Below the pieces are notes generated by a model. That model saw only the letters and a list, made by a program, of their open reading frames with translations. It did no database searches and was not told the origin of the DNA. 64,000 nucleotides of DNA from Rhipicephalus microplus (lineage: Eukaryota; Arthropoda; Arachnida; Ixodida; Ixodidae): assembly GCF_043290135.1 (NCBI RefSeq), contig NC_134704.1, positions 23,465,501-23,529,500 on the forward strand. Reading direction: 5' to 3'. Shown here one piece after another: positions 10,601 to 22,600 of this stretch (position 1 is the stretch's first letter; each line of letters opens with the position of its first letter). The position numbers were made by a program, and so were the translations under genes.

Positions 10601-13600
10601 CATCCCGTTTGTGAGAAGAATTGCGACTGTTCTTCGCATGCCATGGAGGCCGAAGCTGCAGTGCGCATTTGGCAGAGGACTGTGGACTATGAGACACCCC
10701 TGCGGTTCACCATCTTCCTAAGCGATGGAGACAGCAAGGCCTACAACGGGGTCTGTGATGCCAACGTGTACCCTGACACTCCAATTGAAAAAGAGGAGTG
10801 CACCAACCACGTGGCGAAACGTCTGGGCACCGGCCTGCGGAAGCTGCCAACGCCACTTCCACGAGGGGAGAAGCTGAAGGAGACCACCATCCAGAAGCTT
10901 CAAACTTACTTTCAGGTGGCCATTGTGAACAATCGGGGAAATGTCCACAAGATGTACACTGCCATATGGGCCTCATGTTTGCACTCGTGCTCAACAGACG
11001 GTGCTGGAAGTCACAAGTTCTGTCCTGCAGGCCCAGACTCGTGGTGCAAGCACCGACGTGCTGAGGCGCAGGGCCAGCCTGCACCGTGCCACACCCCCCT
11101 CCTGACCAAGGCCCAGGGTTTGGCAGTCCTCCCAATCTACAAGCGTCTCACAGATGCGAAGCTGCTTGCCCGGTGCCTCCACGGCAAGACACAGAACGCG
11201 GCCGAGTCCCTGAACAGCAAAATATGGCTGCTGTGTCCAAAGACCCGGTTTGCTTCCCGGACTGCTGTGGAAACAGCCACAGCCATTGCAGTCCTGTGGT
11301 TCAACCGGGGCCACGCGAGCTTTGAAAAGGTGCTGGAAGAGCTTGGGGTGCTTCCTTCGGAGGCCCTGGTTACCCTCAGCGACCGCCGAGACAGCATGCG
11401 CATGCACAAGATGAATGTGCGTCAGACCGCTGAGGCGAGGGCACACCGTCGCAGTGCAGCCAAGAGGGCCCGGGTGGAAGAGTCCTGCCGCACCAGCCGG
11501 GAAGGGAAAACCTACGGTGCTGGAGAGTTTTAGACAACTGATATTCCCTCTGGACATGTGTGTATGTGTTCAGCACAAGTTTCGTGCTACTGCGTTTTTC
11601 ATTTTTGTAAATACAGACTTTCAAACTTTCAAACGCGTTTTTCTCATTTCGCAATTTTGGCCAATTTGCATTTTTTGCGGGAAGTGTTTCGGGCACTTAG
11701 AATGGTCATACGACGACGAAATTTGGCACACACATTGAGGAGAGTGCGTAGGGTGCCGATATCTACTTGAATCAGCACAACCTATCAGCTGTAAATATCT
11801 ATTAATAAATTTAATGGTGGTCGAGTGGAAAAAAAAGGGTAGTTTGCTACACAGATGTTTTTTTCATAGTTTCAAAGTTGGAGCACAATTTCTAGCTAGA
11901 TATCGGCACTCTATGGCTAATAGGGAGCAAAAGGAGCCATTGAACAACTCTCTGCATGAACATTTAGTATGCGCGAAAGTTCCCGGAAAACTTATCAAGT
12001 TTCACCATTACTTGAAACACAACTCCCAAACTATTGCACTTATGTAAAAACTGATTACAGATTTGGAATCAGGAGGAAAAACTGCATCAGTGGTCCAATT
12101 TCTGAAGCTCTAAGTTGAATAACAAAAAAAAAGTGCTTTCGAGGAGCGTCTCCCCTTAAAAGCGGCATCGTGGTGCACTCGAGGTTTTGGAGTCGGCCAT
12201 TCCACGTCGTCGATGCTAATGCACTACTAGATGACGAACTCCTCAGCACACGTACGAAGTGCCGCACATGAGAAACACATAGGCAGAAATGGACGACGCG
12301 CCATGCCGACGCACGTAGGGGGCGGCCATTTTAGATTTGCCGATGGCAATAGATTGGCCGTAATTTTTTTGTTCGTGCTCGATTCTAACGCGCATGCGAT
12401 TTATGAACTCGCTTAACCGGAAAAAAGGTGCACGTTAAATTCGAGTAATTACAGTATCTTGCGAATGCGAACTTCGTACAGTGAAATCTCCTTAGAACGA
12501 ACCACACATTAACGAACTTTTTAGATTAACAAACTTTTAAAAATCCCACGCAGACTGCTAGTAGTTTGAATACAAATCATTTCACTGCTACGTACTTCAG
12601 AATACCGAACTTTTCAGAATAACGAGTGTTAATTTAGTTCCGTGTTATATTAACGCCTCAGTACTACGAACTCATGTTCTGAAATCCGTCGCGACGACGA
12701 CAAAGCGAACGGATGCTTTGCTTCTCGGAAGACGCACGACAGTGCGGAGCGGTGAAAAAACGAAATGGCGACTTTCTTTTTTCTTTTTGTTGAAACACCG
12801 ACGCTGCCAGTTTACAAGCACAGTGAGGGGGAAGGCAACACGCGAGGGCAAGGTCAGCAAGGCAGAATGAGAGTTGCAGAGCAGGAAGCACGGGCGCGGA
12901 AAATCTGAGACAGTGAGGGAGCAGAAAATGAAACGCGAGGAATTTTCTTTTTTCGAGCTCTTTTTTCCCTCGGAAGATGGGATGACAGCCGCGACGCATC
13001 GTATTTTCCTTCTTTTGCCACTTCTACACATGCTCTAGGAGGCCCTGATTGTCATTCGTGTTCATCTCTTTTCGGTGATTACTTATCAAGTCCGCGAAGC
13101 AAGTCTGCATTCACGCTGCGGTACTACTACAAATGAATTCATCTCTGCTTGTGGCGAAGAAGCGGAATGAATTTTCGCTTACCGAGAAAGTGGATATTCT
13201 TCGGCAACTGGAAGGCAAAAAGCAGGCTGTTGTGACCAAAGAACCGAATCGCACCGCAGGAATGGGGATTTGCGGGAGGCCTTCGCGCTACAGTTTGTGC
13301 TTCATGTGTCAAACACACACACAAAAAACACAGACTTTTTTAAACTAAAGGTGCATTTTTCGGTGTTCACTTGTGCATTTGTTTCTTGTGAAAAACGAGT
13401 TCGAGGACTCACCGTTGTAAAGGTAAGTCGTTTTGGTCGGTGAAAAATAAATATATATGGTTAATATTTGGGCTTTCACTATAACGACCTTTCAAAATAA
13501 CAAACACATTGCCGCGACCCCCTGAAGTTCGTTATACCGAGGTTTCACTGTATCACACATGCTGTTCTTGGTTCTGTGCATGAGTGCGATTTTTTCGATA

Positions 13601-16600
13601 CCGGATCTTCATGTCTTGGACAATCTTCTCGCTACAACATCGTAGGTAGGCGTACAACAGTTAGGCGTAATCGGCATTGGTTAGGCTTCGGTAGAGGTCG
13701 CATGCTGTCTAAGTTGCGGTATGGTACGAAATCAACGAATCACTTTGTGGTGGCTGCACTTGACGGGAAGGGATACATATTAATGAAACTGAGGGTGGCA
13801 TCTGTAGGGCTTGAACGCAATCTCATTGCGACACCTTGAAATCGGGTGCACGCCTGTGAAATTGAACAATTGGCATCTTTCAGCCCGGGAAACTTCGGAC
13901 TTTATTCTGTGTTTCGGACTTGATTCTAAGATAGTTTCTGTGTAATGCGCATAATCGATGCGGTCTGAGGTATAGTCGGTAAATTTTCACGATGATGCTT
14001 TCTTTGTTAAACCCCCGACTCCCCTCCCTTTTTATGTTAAATTCGTTGGCAACGTGGCTCTTTGGACATTTTTTTTTTTTTCAGCATTTGGAAATTTAAA
14101 TGGTTGTAAGCACCACCCATCGCATGCTTCAATTCTCGGGCATAGAGGATGTCTGCTCAACACGTTTTCCCCAACTGCGGCCCTTGGAAAAACTTGTTTT
14201 GATTATAGTGCTGTACCGCTTATTGTGTGAATATACGTGGCTTACGTTATAAGTGGTCTATACTGTATAAAATATTTTGTATATTCAATTACCTACACAC
14301 AGAACTTTTCTGTGATGCGCTTCAGATTTGATGTCTCTAGGTTTTAATGTATTACATTTGGCTGGTTGTTGCTGCATCCTGCTTCTGATTGCCACAACGC
14401 CCACTGTCGCGTTAGCAAACCCGTAGCGAAACCATATGTGAAGCTTTTGCCTGAGCATTCGAAGGTTGGAAGAGGAAGCACATGTTTAAGTATTTTGTTC
14501 AAAACTAGTAGGGCATGCAGGCCCCGAGGAATTCCCTTGTGCCTGCTGTGGCCACTTTTCGAAATGAGATGCCGTATACAAACCAGTTCCTGGTTACGAT
14601 ACTTGTTTATGCATTGTAAAAACACATTACACAAAAGTGCTTGTAGGAAAAGACTGTTTCGCATATGAGGCTACATTTTTCTCATGTTGGCAGGGAAAAC
14701 GAGGGAAAAGTACGGGCATGTAGAAGGACTTGGTTCACTGGAACTGCTTGTGTGTTCAGGGAGCCCTACTGGAACTGGAACCGTAAGGCTGGCTGCTCCT
14801 GGTACCCTGCTCAAGGCAGGCACCACCGTCGGTGGCAAGCAGATCATCACTGTGCACAAGGGGGCTGCGGCGACGTCCCAACCTCAGATTGTCACCCTCG
14901 TCAAGACTACACAGGGTGTCACTTTGGCCACGGTGAGAGAAAACTGTATGCAAAAGCCTTATGCGAATACAGTCGAACCCCGCTACAACAAAACTGCATA
15001 CCTGCCAAGTCTCCCGGATTGGCCGGGAGACTCCCGGATTTTGACCGTTTTTTGCGGTTGTACGGTTGTCATGAAAATCTCCCGGAAATCGAAATTTCTG
15101 TGCCTGATCTGCCCGAAATGACAAAAAAAGCAGCTAAATCCATTCCAGGCTTTTCGAACCTACCTCATCTTATCATAAATGAGTTCATGGTAACGTACAG
15201 TAGAATCTCAGTGACGCGAAACCGCAGCAAATAAGAAATTGTTAAATTCCCCAGCCAAATTTGACTGTGTTTATTGGGTCTAAATTTGAATGTTATGAAC
15301 ACATTTCCTAATCGCGGTGGGTGATACGAACTTTAGTATGGAAATCGCCGAATGAAGGCCGAGAGCAGTGTACTCGAAGCTTCGGAAGTACGCGTGCGAT
15401 TGATGCACTGCAGTGCGTATGATTGTCGTTGCCACAACTGCTGGAGACAAAACCGCGGTCGCTCTTGACACGATCATGTCGCTCTTGACACTGATCAATC
15501 AAAACAACGCTGCTTTCCGCAAACTCTGCGGATAAACCTGCGGCAGATGCTGTCGTAGATGGCATAAAATGACTTAGTTTTGAAGGGGCATGCGCGAACT
15601 ACTGTTTGCCGCAACCGCAGTGCACAAAACCGTGGTCGCGGTGACGCGATAGCAATCTACGAGCTCTGATACACCAAAGTGGCACTGAGCAGCCATATTC
15701 CCGTTCGCTTCTGCGACCTCTACAACATCTAGTTTAAATGCAGCTGAGTACTGCTTCTTCGTACCGCTACTCATATTCAGTGAACGAAAAAAAAAAAAAA
15801 AGACCACTAAAGATGCAGCGCTATGTCATGTGGAGCAAAAAGTCTGAACAGATCGGAAGCAAATCACGAACTCAAAGAAAACAGACAGAGGAAAAAAAAA
15901 AAAAGCCTGCAATTGGATTTGGATGCGGATATGGCCGCATCCGGCTTCTCAAGCACATGCAAGCCACATGTTGCCAGACAGCGGCGCACTTTTATCTAGA
16001 CACCACTATGTAAGACGAGAGGTGACTTTATCGTATTATTTTATTGAAAATATCTCGACTTATATTCGGGTTTATACGGTATGCCATTCTTATCATCCAT
16101 CACTCGCAGTTAGCTGATTTTGTTGATAACGCAGACGAACAGTCGCTCTGATTAGTAGCCACACTGGCCAAGCGCGAACATAACCCAGCAGCTGCGTGAC
16201 GGAAACTATGAACCGAGCGACTGAGCTTCAGCTTTGGATCATCTGCGGCTCAAAGCAAGCCAGTGGCAAAAGCAGGGCAGTCTCATTGCCATCGCTATCG
16301 AACTATGGTGGCGCCCTTTTGCTGAATATCAGTGGTATAGTGGCGGTTTCTGGTGGTGCCAATGCATGTTTTAGACTTCGTTGACGCATTTTCAGGCTCT
16401 GAAAATGCATCGAAATGTTAAAGATTGAGTTTACTGCATAAAAATAAGTGTCTGAGCCTGAAATTGCATTGTAAAATTTCGTTGTAGTGGGACGATCGAA
16501 GAAAAAGTGTTTGTGGCGACAATATTTATGCATTGACACCTATGGACTGCTGATGGAGAATCAAGAATTTCGTTGAAACGGCATTTGTTGTAGCGGTGTT

Positions 16601-19600
16601 TGACTGTTCTTCCAACAGCAGGAAGATGACTGCACTGTCGAAGTGTTGCAGCCGAATGGAATGCGGTGCAAAGTGATAACAGCATCGCTCAAAGGTGCTC
16701 GCCAATTGCGGATCACAAACTTCTTTTCAATGTAACTGTAAATAAGGTGTTTGTGTTTTGCGTCCCGCCGCGGTGGTCTAGGGGCTAAGGTGCTCGGCTG
16801 CTGACCCACAGGTCGCGAGATCAAATCCCGGCTGCGGCGGCTGCATTTCCGATGGAGGCAGAAATGTTGTAGGCCCGTGTGCTCAGATTTGGATGGACGT
16901 TAAAGAATTCCATGTGGTCGAAATCTCCGGAGCCCTTCACTACGGCGTCTCTCATAATCATATGGTGGCTTTGGGACGTTAAACCCCACATATCAATCAA
17001 TCAATTTGTGTTTTGCATTAAATGTCCGTCACTCGTTGCAGTAACATTGTTAGGCATCGCGACCTATGTTTTAAAAGCAAGACGTTCCGGTGCTCCGAGC
17101 AGGTAAGTTCTGCTGTCAGATGATTTAATGAATGTGAGTGGTGCTTTGGTGCTGCTCAGTTCAGAACTCTCAGACGAACTTGGGACCGTTCAGCGATCCT
17201 TGGAAGGGGGGGGGGGCTGCGCTTCCGGCAATTAGTGGGCGATATGCCTTCCCGTCCTCACAAATAATAATTTGTTTGAAGCCAATCAACAGGAGCGTAT
17301 GAAAAAGCCTACTAGAAGCGTTGTGATATCGAGCTAAGCTTTGTTGCTGTGCAAGAGCCACATAGCGTCCTTGCGTCTACTGTTACAGCACCGCGGTGCG
17401 ATTTTATTGATAACTACTGCTAGTGATCAAGTCTCTTTGTAAACATGCTGGGGCATTCTCCAGCCGAACCAGCCTGCCCCATACTGCTGAGTGAAATCGA
17501 AACGATCGTCACATGTGCAATGCAATCAGGTAACCTCTCCCCCCCCCCCCCCCCCCCCCCCAACGCAAAGTCTTGATATTGCGGACTTCCGATAAAATGG
17601 ACTTACTTTGCCGGATAATAATGGTTCACTGTAACGAGAGTAGACTGTAGTGATTCTGGTCGAATGATTTCAAATTGAGTTTGAATAGAAGATATACCAC
17701 ATATTATAAAGAAAAATGGACATATTTGTCATAACCAAACTAATTTGCATAATACAGTAAAATCTCGATGATACAATTACGGTTGATGCGAATTTCGCGA
17801 TAATACGAATTTAAAGGTTGTTTTAGATGGACTAGATTGTATAAAATACACTGTGATTCAGTGTTATACGAATGGCTTCCCCAGCCACGGCAGAGGATAC
17901 CAATGTATCATCTGCCATGGCTGGCAGATGATACATTGGGTCCGAGATGAAAAAATTGGTCCGAGAATAATTTTCCCGCCGCCAGTAGCATATCGCCTTT
18001 TTGCTTCACGGCGTTGGCTTCACCGGCTGCTCTATCTTTCAAACCACATGATGTCAACAACCAGCTGCAAATCAACATGGTGGCGAAGGCATCGGCGGTG
18101 GGTTGCGTCGACCCTATCGCGAACTACCGGCACGGCACACCACAGCTCACACCCTTGACACGGACGCGGTCGTCGAGAGCCTGGCTTAGATTACGATTGC
18201 TGATAACACCGGAAGTAGAAGGTGCAGCAGCAGCGAGCCGGCTTGCCCGAACGTGCCTTGCTTTTTGCTTTTGCACTGCCGGCTGAATCCATCGCCGCCG
18301 CTGCGTCCACTCATGTCATTTCAGCTGGCGTGTCTTCCAAAATAATATTAGTAAAGGTTTAACCTGCTTCTTTTTAGTGCCTTGTATGCATGAATATAAC
18401 TCAGTACGAAGTTCATTGCTCAAGAAATCGGTAAAATGAACTGAATTCTCAAGCAGCGATGGCGGGGGTGGCATGTATACGAGGGGCAGAACGAATGTGA
18501 ACGTTTTTGGCGGGCCCGGACGTGGTTTACCGGTCGCACTAGCATTTTCGCTTAAATTCTCCAATGAGAATTGTTCAGGACTTTTTTATTTTTTCGTGTT
18601 GACTTTGCGGTGCGGTTTTCCGGCTGCTTAAGTGAATGAATTTTCGATGAGTTCGGCCGCTATCGCTCGCTCTGATATCAACTGTGAACGCGCTGCAAGT
18701 GAAAAAACCGCGGCACCTAATTGATGGTGAAGGCAGGAAAGTTCAAAAGAACATCACAGACTTTTTTCAGCAAGGTGTAGTTGCCAGTGAAGTTCTTGTT
18801 CATAATTTTTATCAGCTTCAGGTTGTTTTTGGTTCATACGAATTCGAGCCGATACGAATATTCGATGCGCTCCCTTCGAATTCGTATCATCGAGATTCTA
18901 CTGTATCTTTTGAAAGTTTAAAAAAGGCGTGTGCAAATTCAATTTTTTTTCTTTTTGCACATTTAGTGGAATGTATCTGGTAGCCAGTAAAATGTGTTGT
19001 GTATTAAAATTTCATTTACTTGGAGCATATAAGTCAGTGTAATGAGATTTTAAACTAGAAAAAAATAAATTGATGTGAGGTAAATACCTTCATACCTTGA
19101 AGTAGAGCTTCGCAGCAGTGCGCATTTCTTCTGGACATGTGTTTTGAAGGCTTAGCAGCATTTCACTGCAGTGAAACTACTTTTACAAAAGGTTACATGC
19201 AAACTAATGCACACCTGGCAAGATGCTTTCACTGCTTAGCACCCCTTAAAGGAGCACTGACATCAAATTTAAAGATTAAGATGTGCCCATCATTCGATCG
19301 CTTGGTATGCATAGGTCTGGTTGGCCAAATTTGAATGACATCCGTCGCGTAGAAGTTATTTTAATTCGATGTCAAGCAGCGTAGAAATGGTAAAGAGAAA
19401 AAATGGAAGATAGACTGCCCTGCAACATTGACATTAGTGCTACATGTTCGGTGTGATACATTCCACAAATACCATCCTGAGTGATGATGCCCTAGTAGTG
19501 GTGACATGTACGATCCGAGTGTTCTTATCGTGGCGCCGCAGCGCAGAAACGCACTCGCTCGTTGCGTATTATCTTTGTCGCACCGGTTTGAATGATTGTG

Positions 19601-22600
19601 TGAAATCAAGATGAAAACCTCCTTTACAAGAAGAGCGAAAGAAAAGAGCATGATTAAGGGGGGACGCAGCTTTGGGTGCGCGAAAAGTGGAAAAAAAAAA
19701 AAGAAACGATTTTTTGAAACTCAAGTTTTCAGTTTCTAGAACCCTTTTTCTATCTGGTTCCAAAATATCTACACTGAAAACCGCGCAGAAGTGCTTCGTA
19801 AAATTTATTTCACCCACTTAGGTAGCAAAACTTTTTCTGGAAACGGCGAGAAAACAGCGATTTTCAAAGAATTATAGCTTCGAGATGCTTGGGCCGGGAG
19901 CTGGCTTCTTGGGCTAATCGGAAAGAGCATTTCTCCGTGTTTAACCTTCCCGCCTCAGCTGGCTCCTCCCTTTTAACCTTGTTTGTCATTATACTGTGAG
20001 CAAATCCTTATGTTAGCGCTTGTAACGATTTTAGAGGCCTGAGATGCTTTAACTTAGGTCTTGAATATGTATACTTTGTATTTTGAATTATCGGTATATC
20101 GAACTATTTCGCGAACCCATTCGAGTTTAATATATCCGGGACCGACTGTTATTCGAAATGTTCACTACTTTTAAATTCGATTTGAAGCAAATTCAAGTAC
20201 TGCATTACTTGTTCGAATATTCAATGCATTTGAATATTCGCGCGAGCGTAGCATACAGAGCATACAGGCAGCTTGTGACTGATTTTATGAACTGGAATCA
20301 GCCGCAAGCTGCTGTCCTGCTTGCGCAGTACGGCAAATGTGTAGAACAGTGCCGCCGTAGCCTTTGCTCCACTGCCGAGATGAGCTGTCCTCAAGCATAG
20401 TAAGTGAAAAGTAGTTCGACATGCTGTGACGAGGACCCTCCCTTTTCTTTCCAGATGCCCAAAGTGAGCCTGATCCAGCAAGCTGGCAAGGCGTCGCCGC
20501 AAGGCAAAGTGATTCCCCAGGGGGCCACTATTGTCAAGCTGGTCACCACGCAAGCAGGTGGCACGGCAACAAAGCCCACATTGATCACAACTTCGCAAGC
20601 ACAGCAGCAGCCCACTTTGCTTGGCTTGGCGGTAAGTCTTGATAGGGTTGTGTGCAACAATCCGCTTGGTTTTCAGTTGCTGAGAGCTAGTTAAAGGCAT
20701 AGGCTAAAAGAGTGTTAAGAAAAAAACTTGTACATGACATGAAATGGTGGGGTTTTCGGGAATTGGCCCAAGCTTCATACAGCATTTGGGGTAGGAGTTC
20801 AAATTGCCAATCTATTTGAACAGATTTCAAATTTTTAAGGTTAAGGGCATATTTAAATGAAAAACATTTGCAAATATAAGTTTTATCGCTGACAACACAC
20901 ACTACAGATGAGCTCTTTTCTCTTTCTGTCTGTCTGTGTGTGTTTGTGTGTGTTTACGTACGTGCACAGTAAATTCTTGGTGTTCAACATTTTGAAGCCC
21001 TTTTCTCTATTGTTTCTGTAGTACTCGTCTTGCTTTGGGGAGCTATGCCAAACTTGCAGCAAGCACATAAATTACTGTGGCAAAGTAGCAAGCACTAGTG
21101 GTGCAGTCAGGGTTGTTGCACTTGCCCTCTGAATGCAGTCAATCTGATCAACAAAGCAATCGGGTTGTCGTACACTGTAACTTTTGCTAGGCTTTTTTAG
21201 TCTTTTTGTCTGTGCTTGGAAGACGCAACAAGTATCGGAAAGGGAAATGATAGATGTAACCCTAAGGGACAAGAAAAGAGCAGAGTGTATTGGGAAACAA
21301 ACGGTAGACGAAATCAAAAAGAAGTGATCATGGGCAGGGCATGTAGCTGAAGGCAAGATAACCACTGTTCATTAAGGATAACACATTGGATTCCAAGAGA
21401 AGGCAAGTGGGTGAGCGGGAGACAGAAAGTTAGGTGGGCAGATGGGATAAAGAAGTTTGCAGGTATAAAATGGCAGCAAGCACAGGACCGAGTTGACTGG
21501 CAAATGGGTGAAGCCAGGCTGATGATGATGACCTATGCTTGAGACACAGTTCTTCTTGGGTGCACAGGGTGCAACTGGGGCCAGCCCGAAGGTGACCATC
21601 TTGCGAACGCTGCCTAGTAACATAGTGACAGTGGCAAAACCTGGCTCGCCCTCATCTGTTGCCACTGTGGGTAGCAGCCCCAAGCAACAGCAGACCATCG
21701 TGATTGCTGCACCGAAGGCTGGTGGCCAGCCGGGAACCGCCAAGCTGCTGACGCAGGCAGGTGCCAAGGCGGGTCCTGGTGGCATCCTCGTTGTTACCAC
21801 TCATCCACAGGGCAAGGCCACTGTGGTAGGCACCGCTTCAGCCACCGTTGAGGCTGGCAAGGGTGAGGGAGAAGCTGGTTCTTAGCATGCACAAAATGCT
21901 TTCGTAAGGCCTATAGCTCGAAGTTTTACTCCTGCTGAATTGGTGCTCAATGTGTCAAATCATATTCTCTCGCATGTAACTCGCAAGACAACAAATACAA
22001 TTGCCGACCTATTTTCTGGACCTGGCAGGGGCCACTGAATAGTTTGTAAATATTGTCAAGTCGTGAAAATGAAGTTTATTTGAATTCTGAAGCCTAAACA
22101 ATATCCTCAATGATGCCATGCTTCCTGCTGTTCTCAGGGGTGAGCAAATTTAGTTCTATTCGGGCTACAGTAACATCTCTGGCAGGTGCTTTGGCAATCG
22201 CTGCTGCCAACTGTTGCGGGTGGCAAAGGTGGTGGCAACATGGAATCAAGCAAACAAAACTTGATGCCCATTGCAAAAGTATCCAACTTCTCGCCTGTTT
22301 GGTGGGATTTGACTACACGGTTTGGGTTTCTTTTACCTCTACTGACACAGCACAGCACGTGAGCTTCCATCATTTCGCCTCCATCAAAACTCGAACTGTC
22401 ATGGCTGTGGTTGAACCTGCGTGTTCCAGGTCAGTAGCCGAGCACCGTCACCACAAAGTGCTACTGAGCAACTGCGAACAGCAGCGAATGTGTGACGCGC
22501 ACAACGGCTCAACCACACTTGCCACACAACTAACACAGCTGCATGCGCAATGACGACCAGAAAAACAAATGCCCAGAAAATAAAAACAACCTATGTACTA

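Larger units (their letters stand above)
5394..12454 (-). mobile_element. Pogo-type element T2a, split by two TTAA transposons
   Basis: Termini CCGTATTTACTCGA (5394) and TCGAGTAATTACAG (ending 12454) are inverted and flanked by TA (5392-5393, 12455-12456). Removing K-A and K-B with one TTAA each leaves about 1,103 bp, like T2b (1,131) and T2c (1,089). On the minus strand it encodes a Brinker-type HTH part (around 8990-9195 plus 12156-12330) and the first part of a DDE_1 domain (5410-5860, [20 protein letters not shown]). The catalytic C-terminal half is deleted, so it is non-autonomous. Confidence 0.85.

Noticed and set aside
16762..16840. A genuine tRNA gene
   Set aside because: The A and B boxes are present, but the sequence continues into a SINE body and tail with a target duplication.
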